Made by a program: the position numbers and the translations under genes. A stretch of DNA of 64,000 bases from Stomoxys calcitrans (Eukaryota > Arthropoda > Insecta > Diptera > Muscidae): positions 62,198,820-62,262,819 of the forward strand of contig NC_081554.1 in the NCBI RefSeq assembly GCF_963082655.1, given 5' to 3'. How positions within the stretch are numbered: position 1 is the stretch's first letter; every line of letters begins with the position of its first letter. Below the pieces are notes generated by a model. It was not told the origin of the DNA, ran no database searches, and saw nothing but the letters and a program-made list of their open reading frames with translations. Positions 54,331-63,910 of this stretch are shown here, piece by piece.

Positions 54331-55795
54331 TGGTGAACTTTAGGCAAATCAGCAAAAAGTTTACCTTATAGGAACCGTAGAAGTATGACCGGTTTACATG
54401 AGAGATGTATAAGGATATAGACCGATTGGCACAGTTGCTGGAAGTCATAACAGAACACTATACGCAAAATTTCAGCCAAATCGGACCAAAATTGCGGCAT
54501 GTAAGGGCTCAAGATGTCAAATCGGGAGTTCGGTTTATATGGGTGCTTTATCAGGTTATAGACCGTTTCGAACCGTACTTGGCACAGTTGTTGAAAGTCA
54601 TAACAAAACTCTACATGCTCAATTTCAGCGAAATCGGACGAAAATTGCGTCATGTAAGTGCTCAAGAAGTCAAATCGGGAGTTCGTTTTATATGGGTGTT
54701 TTATCCGGTTAAAGACCGATTCGAACCTCACTTGGCACAGTTATTGAAAGTCAAACAAAACACTACATACTCAATTTAAGCCAAATCGGACAAAACCTGC
54801 GACTTGTAAAGGCTCAAGAAGTCAAATCGGCATATCGGTTTATATGGGAGCTATATCAGGTTCTTGATCGATTTGAACGGCACTTAGAGCAGTTGTTGAA
54901 AGTCATAACAGAAAACTATGTGCAAAGTTTCAGCCAAATTGGATAAAAATTGTGGCTTCTAGAGGCTCAAGAAGTCAAATCGGGAGATCGGTTTATATGG
55001 GAGTAATATTAGGTTTGGATTTGGACCGTACTTAGCACAGTTTTTGAAACTCATAACCGAACTTTACATGCTAAATTTCAGCCTAATCGGACAAAAGTTG
55101 CGGCTTGTAAGGGCACAAGATGTCAAATCGGGAGATCGTTTTATATGGAAGCTAAATCAGGTTAAAGACCGAATTCGACCATACTAGGTTTAGTTATTTT
55201 GAATCATAACAGAACACTACATGCAAAACTTCCGCCAAATCGGAAAAAAGTTGCGGCTTGTAAGGGCTCAAGAAGTAATATCGAGAGATCGGTTTATATG
55301 GGAGCTATATCAGGTTGTAGACCAATTTCGACCGTACTAGGTTCAGTTTTTGGGAGTCATAACAGAACACTACATGCAAAATTTCAGCCAAATCGGACAA
55401 AAATTGCGGCTTGTAAGGGCTCAAGAAGTCAACTCATGAGATCGATTTATATGGGAGCTATATCAGGTTGTAGACCGATTTCGACCGTACTAGGTTCAGT
55501 TTTTGGGAGTCATAACAGAACACTACATGCAAAATTTCAGCCAAATCGGACAAAAATTGCGGCTTCCAGGGGCTCAAGAAGTCAAATCGAGAAATTGGTT
55601 TATATGAGAGCTATATTCAAATCTGAACCGATATAGCCCATTTTCAGTCCCGTACGACCTACTTCAATAAAAAGTCTCTCCGCAAAATTTCAAGCAGCAA
55701 GCTTTACCTGTTCGACGGCTATCGTGATTTCGACAGACAGACGCGCGGACCTACATGGCTAATTCTATTCAGAATGCCGAGACGAACAAGAACAT
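54331..55795 (+). repeat. F1 element, hairpin end missing
   Basis: Eight to nine units of about 155 bp, with cores GGTTTATATGGGTGCTTTAT and GGTTTATATGGGAGCTATAT. Two neighbouring units at 55280-55560 are almost identical. The 3' side has GACAGACAGACGCGCGGACC and CATGGCTAATTC, then GAACAAGAAC, where it is cut by a transposon end. Confidence 0.82.
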
Positions 55796-56079
55796 TAAGG
55801 GTGACTTTTTAGGAGCTATAGGAAAGTTTCTCAAAAAATAAGCACATAGAGTGCAGAAAAATTCATAAAATATTAGTTTTAATCGATAGTACGGTCCATA
55901 TAAGTTAATGCTTGAAGATTATTTCACGCAAATGTTGGCCGTAACTGCGCCTCAAATTGTCCATCCGCTAAATCCAATTTTGGCATACTCTTTCTAACAT
56001 TGCGGCCGGTATCTCACGAATAAATGCTTCAATGTTGTCTTGCAATGCGTCAATTGAAGCGGGCTTGTCAGGGGGGACA
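55796..56079 (+). mobile_element. Tc1/mariner-type remnant, transposase C-terminal end
   Basis: The left terminus is AAGGGTGACTTTTTAGGAGC. The following 55900-56070 (AGTACGGTCCATATAAGTTA, CAATGTTGTCTTGCAATGCG, AATTGAAGCGGGCTTGTC) matches 30085-30265, the C-terminal coding end of the 30 kb copy. The coding strand is minus. Confidence 0.75.
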
Positions 56080-56130
56080 GGGGCAAACTTCTCACATATC
56101 AATGAGTGCTGTCCGATTCAAGTATAAGGA
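56080..56130 (-). mobile_element. SINE tail fragment
   Basis: ACAGGGGCAAACTTCTCACA and TGAGTGCTGTCCGATTCAAG match the SINE tail reversed. Confidence 0.65.
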
Positions 56131-56930
56131 ACCGGGCTTTCACGGAATGAGTGTTTACATCTTTACCGACAGTAAAATTGCCATAAGGACAATAACAACC
56201 AGGACGCTAAGGTCACGAACAGTATTGCATTGTAAGAAGGAGATTAACGCCTTCTCTGAGGATTACAAAATCCGCATAGTTTAGGTGCCTGGCCATAACG
56301 GAGTAAGGGGAAATGAAAGAACAGACGATTTTGCGTTGAAGGCCAGAGGACTGCCGTCAATAAACTTGGTTAACACGAAGCCTTTTTTAGTCGACGCAGT
56401 GCGAGTTAAGGGAGTGGCCGACGAATGCGCATGCAACCCTGTGGAACACAAGAACGGTCGGTAGGACGTCGAAAATCCTATGGGAAGATCCAGATCGTGA
56501 GAAAAGGAGGCTATTACTGAAAGGAAGAAAGAAGGAGGTCAGTATTGCTATTGGTATCATAACGGAACACTTAGGACTACGAGCCCACTTATGTAAAATC
56601 GGTGCGGCAAGTGATAGCATGTATAGGGCATGCGGGGAAGATGATGAGACGTTGAAGCATTTCCCTTTGTCATTGTCCGGCTTTCGCGTCCAACAGATAC
56701 CGGCACTTAGGTGAATACACAATACCAGACATGAACCAACTTATGGGAGTGGTATTGAAAACAATTAAGGATTTTGTAAGTAGCACGGAACTCGGAACAC
56801 GAACATTTTCTTTTTGGAGGTTACTTTATAGTTTTTAAGAGCGCACAACAAGCCAATTACTGGCTTAGGTGGCATGGGGCGGATTAATATCTGCACCCTC
56901 TTTTCAACCTAACCTAACCTATCTGCGCCG
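56131..56930 (+). mobile_element. LINE-A 3' part
   Basis: RNase H end: VYIFTDSKIAIRTITTRTLR, HCKKEINAFSED, then GHNGVRGNERTDDFALKA after a stop, and the Cys/His tail in broken frames. The 3' terminus CTGCACCCTCTTTTCAACCT then AACCTAACCTAT equals that at 4820. 5'-truncated. Confidence 0.85.
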
Positions 56931-57024
56931 CTGCTTGATCTACATCAATATGTGTAACAATTATTTGTACATTATTCCCATCTAATTGCTTTATTCGTTG
57001 GATGAATTCTTTGTAGAACTGTTA

Positions 57025-57721
57025 CTAGATTTTTAGAATTCGTCCAAAAAATTCCATCTTTACTGTTTCATTCCTCTTTGTGGTAAGTAGAATAATATTC
57101 TTGAAATCAGCTTCCGGTAGATAGGGAGGAAGATCATCCACACCATAATGCATACCAGTCAGGGTGTAATTGAAATCCTAAACATTTTAAAACGAATGAC
57201 TTAAGAAGGCGATTATTATTTAAATTTTTTACCATACTAACTTTCTTCAATGGACACTTTGGAATAACATTCAAATATTTATCCAAAACCCTTCTGAATA
57301 TGACAAACATGCGAACTTTGCTCATAGTTTCCATGAAGTTACAAGCATTTACAGTCACATCGACTAAAGTCATACGTGGCCTATTTTTCTGAAACAAATG
57401 AAGTATAGCTCGAGCATTGACTTCTTGAATAACAGCTGATAATTCGGCGCGTATATCTATTAAATTAAGTCGTTTACTATCATTACGCAGAGAACACTCA
57501 AAGGCACGCACCCGAGGTGTTTTGTGAGAACAGGAACACTTGGTGAACTGTATTAAATAGTTTCCCTGAAATGTTATGGTTGATTAGTAGGACTATAGAT
57601 AACTGAAATTGAGCTTTTTTCCCATAATATATACCTTATTATGAACATTTTCCACCAAAAGGCTTAGCAAACATATTGAAAATTGCAATCTCGAATATGT
57701 TAACAGAAGTTTGTTTCCCAT
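57025..57721 (-). CDS. DUF-5: secreted DUF1091-like protein, three exons, minus strand
   Basis: Exons (coding order) 57635-57721, 57242-57565 and 57025-57177 give 187 codons plus TAG. Introns are 69 and 64 nt (AAG|gtatat, TTTCAG|gga; AAA|gttagt, TTTTAG|gat), phase 0. The signal peptide is in residues 11-24 (RLQFSICLLSLLV). The mature protein has LIQFTKCSCSHKT, RAFECSLRNDS, QKNRPRMTLVDVTVNACNF, a YLNVIPKCPLKK block and DFNYTLTGMHYG, then DDLPPYLPEADFK. It lies with DUF-3/4 by Cys pattern and exon 3 style. Exon 2 is exactly 324 nt, as in DUF-1 and DUF-3. It is the only family member here on the minus strand. Function unknown. Confidence 0.9.
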
Positions 57722-57791
57722 ATTCGATTATGGAGAAGATTTCATAGTAAATCAAAGTTGTGTATATGGAACAAACAATTTTTTCTGATTC

Positions 57792-57797
57792 ATTATA
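57792..57797 (-). promoter_or_regulatory. Possible TATA-like box of DUF-5
   Basis: Reverse-strand TATAAT (in CTTTATAATG) lies about 70 bp before the ATG at 57721. Weak match; position suitable. Confidence 0.35.
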
Positions 57798-57799
57798 AA

Positions 57800-58325
57800 G
57801 AGCACTTGTTTGGGATTTAAAAGTTCTACCATGAATAAGTTATTAGGCAGGTAATGATTTTCTTTTTTTTTATATATTAATTTTTTTAATGGTTCATTAA
57901 TCCCCAAGCATTCAAGGTTCATTAGTCTTCGGCCAAAACTAATGACCTGTTGAAATGGTTCATCATTATTGAGAGATGACGTAGTTTATATATTTTACAC
58001 ACAATTTCAAATGAATAAAGGCATTATATGACAGATAGATAGGTTCTCTAAAAAAAATGGTCTTCTGACTCCAACTTAGAATAGTGGCGAATCTCCTTTA
58101 AATCGGTTCAGATTTATAAGAAAAAAAATATTTACTCTAAAAACAGTGAACTCCAAATGAATGAAAATTAAAGTAGGTCCTCCTGTGTCCATCCCAATTT
58201 GAGGATAAAAAGTGTACTCTACTACCAAAGACTTTTTATTTCTGTCCTATTTTGTCCTAATCGGCCTTCATATATTATTTCATATTATTCATATATTATT
58301 CTTAATTCCTTTTTTTTGGATTGGA
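57800..58325. other. Intergenic DNA upstream of DUF-5
   Basis: A+T-rich non-coding sequence; nothing recognised until F2-like sequence begins near 58330. Confidence 0.45.
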
Positions 58326-59208
58326 TAGGGGTAGGGGGATTGCCCTCTGACCCGTCCTTTCATTGAGTACAGTATATTCTCGGTCATCCTACATAACAGT
58401 TTGGCGTTACATTTATTGGGAGGAGAGGGTCAATCCACCCGACGCTAAGAACCAAACGGCAATTTATTTGAGTGGTTTATTGTCGCGATCTACTGTCCTG
58501 TGGAACGATAGGACGTGACCCAGATACTTGAATCCTTATACCAAACATTTGATTCGAAATATATTGTCATAAACCTTTTTTTTGTTGACATATTATCCCG
58601 ATCGAACTACACGTCCTATTGAAGGGTATTTAGTGGGTGAACCGGTCCCAGACTCTGTCCTAATTGTGCATGCCAGATTGGTAGTCAAGTCCCAAAGGCC
58701 TTTCATTCGATACCCATTTGTGTACTCAGCTTCCAAATATCTTTCGTTTAACACCCATATTGTCCCAATCGGTAAACATGTCCTTTTAAGGGGTTTTAGA
58801 GGGTGGGGAAGCGCCTCAGACAACAAGGAATGAATTCTTATATCAGCATTGGACTCTAAGTTTAAATATTGGGTTGCCCATAAAGTAATTGCGGATTTTT
58901 CATATAGTCGGCGTTGACAAATTTTTTCACAGCTTGTGACTCTGTAATTGCATTCTTTCTTCTGTCAATTATCAGCTGTCACTTTTAGAATGCTTTAGAA
59001 AAAAAGTTTAAAAAAAAGTATATTTGATTACAGTTCATTCTAAGTTTTATTAAAAATGCATTTACTTTCTTTTAAAAAATCCGCAATTACTTTTTGGGCA
59101 ACCCAATAGCTTTCATTTGATACACCATTTTCCCAATCGGTACATTTGTCCTGCTGATACCAAAAACTATTTTTTTTGTCTCAGATTTGTGTTCTACTTT
59201 TAGTAAGA
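58326..59208 (+). repeat. F2-like units, split by marMITE
   Basis: GGATAGGGGTAGGGGGATTG, CCAAATATCTTTCGTTTAAC, ACCCATATTGTCCCAATCGG and GGGTGGGGAAGCGCC are F2-type units. After the MITE the text resumes with AGCTTTCATTTGATACACCA. Both F2 ends are missing. Confidence 0.65.
58869..59106. mobile_element. marMITE copy 3
   Basis: 238 bp with inverted ends TTGGGTTGCCCATAAAGTAA (one change) and TTTTTGGGCAACCCAA. TA flanks it at 58867-58868 and 59107-59108. The interior is almost the same as copies 1 and 2. Confidence 0.9.
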
Positions 59209-61003
59209 GTAAGTAAGAGCGTGCTAAGTTCGGCCGGGCCGAATCTTATATACCCTCCACTATGGATCGTATTTGTCGAGTTCTACGCGCGGTATCTCTT
59301 TTTAAGCAAATAAAGAATATTGAATAAGAACTGTTGTGCAATTGGAGCTATATGTAGTTATAATCCATAAATGAATGCTGAACATTGTAGAAGTTATTGT
59401 GTAATATTTCAGTTCATTCGGATAAGAATTGCGCCTTGTAGGAGCTCAAGAAGCAAAATCGGGAGATCGGTTTATATGGGAGCTGTATCAAGCTATAGAT
59501 CATTTCAGACCTTATTAGAGAAGTATGTGGATGGTCATGAGAGAAGCCGTTATACAAAATTTCTGCCATATCGGCTTAAGAAGTCAAGATCCAAGATCGG
59601 TTTATATGGCAGCTATATCAGGTTATGTACCGATTTGCGCCATACTAAGCACAGTTGTTGGAAGTCATAGCAAAACACCTTATGTAAAATTTCAGCCAAA
59701 TCGGATGAGAATTGCGCACTCTATTGGCTCAAGAAGTCAAGATCCGAGATCGGTTTATATGACAGCTATACCAGATTATTATCCGATTTGGACCATACTT
59801 TGCATAAATGTTAGAAGTGGTACTAAAACACGACGTGCAAAATTTCGGTCAAATCGGACGAGAGGCTCTACAGGCTCCAGAAGTCAAGACCCAAGATCGG
59901 TTTATATGGCAGCTATATCAAGACATGCACCGATTTGAACCATATATAGCACAGTTGTTGGAAGTGATGCCAAAACACCACATGCAAAATTTCAGTTAAA
60001 TCGAACGAGAATTGCGCCCGCAAGAGTCAAGACCCAAGATCGCATTATATGTCAATCATATCAAAACATGGACCATTTACAATCCCAACCGACCTACAGC
60101 CAAATCGGATAAGAACTGCGCCTTCTAAAAGCTCACAAACTCAGGACCCAAGATCAAGATCGGTTTATATGGCAGCTTTATCAAAACATGGACCAATTTG
60201 TTCCATACATAGATCGGTTTATATGTACAGCTATACCAGATTATTATCCGATTTGGACAATACTTTGCATAAATGTTGGAAGTGATACCAAAACACAACG
60301 TGCAAAATTTCGGTCAAATCGGACGAGAGGCTCTACAGGCTCCAGAAGTCAAGACCCAAGATCGGTTTATATGGCAGCTATATCAAGACATGCACCGATT
60401 TGAACCATATATAGCACAGTTGTTGGAAGTGATGCCAAAACACCACATGCAAAATTTCAGTTAAATCGAACGAGAATTGCGCCCGCAAGAGTCAAGACCC
60501 AAGATCGCATTATATGTCAATCATATCAAAACATGGACCATTTACAATCCCAACCGACCTACACTAATAAAAAGTATTTCTGCCGAAATTTTAAGCGGCT
60601 AGCCTTCCCCCTTCGATAGTTAGCGTGCTTTCGACAGACAGACAGATTGACAGACGGACAGACGGACGGATGGACAGACGGACGGATGGACAGACGGACG
60701 GATGGACAGATGGACGGATGGACAGACGGACGGATGGACAGACGGACGGATGGACAGACGGACGGATGGACAGACGGACGGATGGACAGACGGACGAATG
60801 GACAGACGGACGGATGGACAGACGGACGGATGGACAGACGGACGGATGGACAGACGGACGGATGGACAGACGGCTAGATCGAATTGAAATGACATGACGA
60901 TCAAGAATATATATACTTTATAGGGTCTCAGACGCATATTTCGAGGTGTTACAAACAGAATGATGAAATTACTATACCCCCATCCTATGATGGAGGGTAT
61001 CAA
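59209..61003 (+). repeat. F1 element, complete, with internal duplication
   Basis: It starts AAGTAAGAGCGTGCTAAG, then the perfect hairpin TTCGGCCGGGCCGAA and TATACCCTCCACTATGG. It ends AAGAATATATATACTTTATA and CCCATCCTATGATGGAGGGT. Inside are about nine units. A block of about 330 bp recurs at a distance of 465 bp (from 59763 and 60228) with very few differences. The GACAGACGG segment has grown into a 16-bp minisatellite. Confidence 0.9.
60650..60873 (+). repeat. 16-bp minisatellite (GACAGACGGACGGATG)n
   Basis: About 14 copies of GACAGACGGACGGATG with only two or three variant bases (for example ACAGATGGACGG near 60707 and GGACGAATG near 60795). It sits exactly where other F1 copies have one GACAGACGGACGGACATGG segment. 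The repetitive frames it creates (DGWTDGRMDRRT) are artefacts. Confidence 0.95.
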
Positions 61004-62612
61004 ACTATATTATTGTCTTATAGAGAATATTTCATTTGTATTTGGTCTGAAGAGAGTGTTTTACGCCTTTTCTTCTGCCTCCTTGTTTTCCTAGCCAAAG
61101 GCCATAATGAAGTGCCAAAATGTTGGCCTTATAACAAGAACTTCAATGCTTGACAAATCAAGACATTTTTTAACACTTAATCCTTTCATGGACAACTGCC
61201 ATCTCTATAAAATAGGAAAAAGTGTGAATCTAACTTCATCCAGCTGCAAGCCGAAAAGTCCAATAAAAAGTTTTCGCCGATACTCATCCAACTTTTCGTC
61301 GAGTAACCAAGTCAACACAAGTTGCCAATTAATTCATTTGCATGCCAGAAAACTTTGTTGTTGTAAATACTAGTTTTTGTCTTGCCTTCGTCAAGACTCC
61401 TTGCTCTGACACAAGGTTTCTTGTGTGGTGCTAAGACTCTGGAGATTTTGACTAAGATTTTTGGAAAAGTTTTAAACAAAACACCAAAGCCATTGCGAGC
61501 TGTGACACAGCGCAGAGTATAGTTTTTCGCCCAAAAAGTGTAGTAATTATTATTAGCAAAAACAACGAAAAGAAAATGAATTCATAAGCAAATCCCAAAA
61601 AGTTGGCTTCCATGGTGACCCTTTGGTTGCATGGTTCAATTGCAATGTTAAAATAACAGATGGGCCTCAGGTGACGCTGTGTCTTTGGGAGAAAATTAAA
61701 AGCTGGCTAGCTAAAAGGGGGGAAATGTGAAATCGTAGTGACTCAGATTATTCCAAATGTCCTTTCGAACACTTTTAGTACAGGTTCCGATCATCTATAT
61801 GCATATATCAAATTAAGCTTAATAAAGCGATACATAATAAACGGCGAAGCCTGCTATCGAATAAAATATAACCCAGTCACTGTCTGCTCATCCTCTAAAC
61901 TATATCACCTCATTTGTCCATATTTGCCTGTTGGTTTTTCTTTTAACAATCAACTCAAGTTGTCCAGTGGTGAGATCATCTTAGATATTATTGTGGTTTT
62001 TAGTTTGAAGTGTTAACTTTTTATTCCTTCAGCAACAAAATCATCATCAACACCAGCGTGCATCCAACTTTTGTCCAGATGAAGCAGATAAACTCATTGC
62101 CAGCCACGATATGTATCCTGGCTGTCATTACAGGGTTTTGATTTTTTTTTTTCTTTTTTGCAAGGGACCTTATTCGGCTCTCTATGTCTGTTGGCGATTG
62201 CAGAAAAGTTGATAGTTTTGCCGTTTCCTTCGTTTTTTGTGTCCTTCTACTATAAGTTGTATCCCCATAGTTTTTGTTTTATTTTCATTGCAAGAACTGC
62301 AGTTTGCATTGAAGTTCTTCTTTGTTAGTTTGGCTTGAAATGTTGCGGTTTTTGGTTTTGTAAATATTTGGTGACAATGTCATTATTGTCTCTTTTTGGG
62401 GATTTAATCCGATATTAATGAGACTTTTTGAACTTTGGGGATTTTGTTTTGTTTTGCGTTCAAACAACGAAAATCCAAATAAACACAACGGACAGAACCC
62501 AAATCGGCGAAAAAGTGGTTAAGTAAATATTTTTAAAGTAACCAAAACTCTGGATGACTGCAATTGTTGCAACTGTGTTCATTGTTAGAGGAAGAAAATT
62601 AAGTGAAATAAA
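61004..62612. other. 1.6 kb without recognisable repeats or genes
   Basis: No F1/F2, LINE or SINE signature. Frames such as 61107-61373 and 61738-62016 have no domain and look like chance. Composition and T-rich patches (62140-62160) would fit intronic or intergenic single-copy DNA. Confidence 0.45.
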
Positions 62613-63910
62613 AACAAGTAAAAAGGCCGGGCCGAACTTTGGATACCCACCACCTCGGGTATATATGAAAACCCACTTTTGGCACTATCCGGTGAAAATT
62701 TGATGACTTATGCACCCAAATTCGACATGGATATTGAGTGGGCTAATAAATATAAGTCACTGTTGAATTTTGTATTTCAAATTTCAACAAAATCGGGGAA
62801 TAAATAAAGCTTTTATGAGCTTCAGATCCTTAATCGCCACATCGGTCTATATGGCAGCTATATCTAAATTTAGGTCGATCTGAACGATACTTGGGTCAGA
62901 TGTTGGTAAGCCTTACACTACTCACTGTTTCAAATTTCAGCAAAATCAGTTAAAAATAAAGCTTTTATGGGCTTAATCGGCAGATCGGTCTATATGGCAG
63001 CTATATCTAAATATAGTCCGATCTGAACTATATTTGGGTCCTATGTTGGTAGGCCTAAAACTACTCATTGTTTGAAATTTCAGCGAAATTGGGGAATAAA
63101 TAAAGCTTTTGTGGGCTTCAGAACCTTTATCGGCAGATCGGTCTATATGGCAGCTATATCTAAATTTAGGTCGAACTGAACGATACTTGGGTCAGATGTT
63201 GGTAAGCCTTGCACTACTCACTTTTCCAAATTTCAGCCAAATTGAGCAATAAATAAAGCTTTTATGGGCTTTAGACCCTTTATCGGCAGATCGGTCTATA
63301 TGGCAGCTATATAAATATAGTCCGATCTGAACCATACATAGCTCAGATGTCGGGAGACTTAAAATAACCCACTTTTTTAAATTTCAGCGAAATTGGGCAA
63401 TAAATAAAGCTTCTATGGGCTTCAGACCCTTTATCGGCAGATCGGTCTATATAGCAGCTATATCTAAATATAGTCCGATCTGAACCATATTTGTGTCAGA
63501 TGTCGGGAGGCCTTTAACTACTCACTGTTTTAAATTTCAGCAAAATCGGAAGAAAAATTAAGTTTTTATGAGACCCTTTATCGAAAAATCGGGCTATATA
63601 GCAGCTATATCCAAATATGGTCCGATTTGGCCCGTTCAAAAACTTAAGCAGCGTGCATCAAAAGGACGTATATGTGCCAAATTTCAGATCAATATCTCAA
63701 TTTTTGAAGCCTTTAGAGTGATTACAACAGACGGACGGACAAACGGATAGACGGACAGGAGGACAGACACACGGACATCGTTAAATCGTCTTTGAATTTT
63801 ACGACTGTCGGTAATATATATTATTTCTAGGGTAGGAAATTGATATTTCGATGTGTTGCAAACGGAATGACTAAATGAATATCCCCGCTATTCTACGGTG
63901 GTAGGTATAA
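62613..63910 (+). repeat. F1 element, complete
   Basis: It starts AACAAGTAAAAAGGCCGGGC (hairpin end shortened), then GGATACCCACCACCTCGGGT. It has six to seven units of about 160-180 bp with the core GATCGGTCTATATGGCAGCT. It ends with GACGGACGGACAAACGGATA, TTGATATTTCGATGTGTTGC and CTACGGTGGTAGGTAT. Confidence 0.88.

Noticed and set aside
60620..61003. Long repetitive frames on both strands (DGQTDGWTDG- and PSVHPSVCPS-type)
   Set aside because: They are by-products of the 16-bp minisatellite, which keeps several frames open. No start context, domain or neighbouring gene structure.
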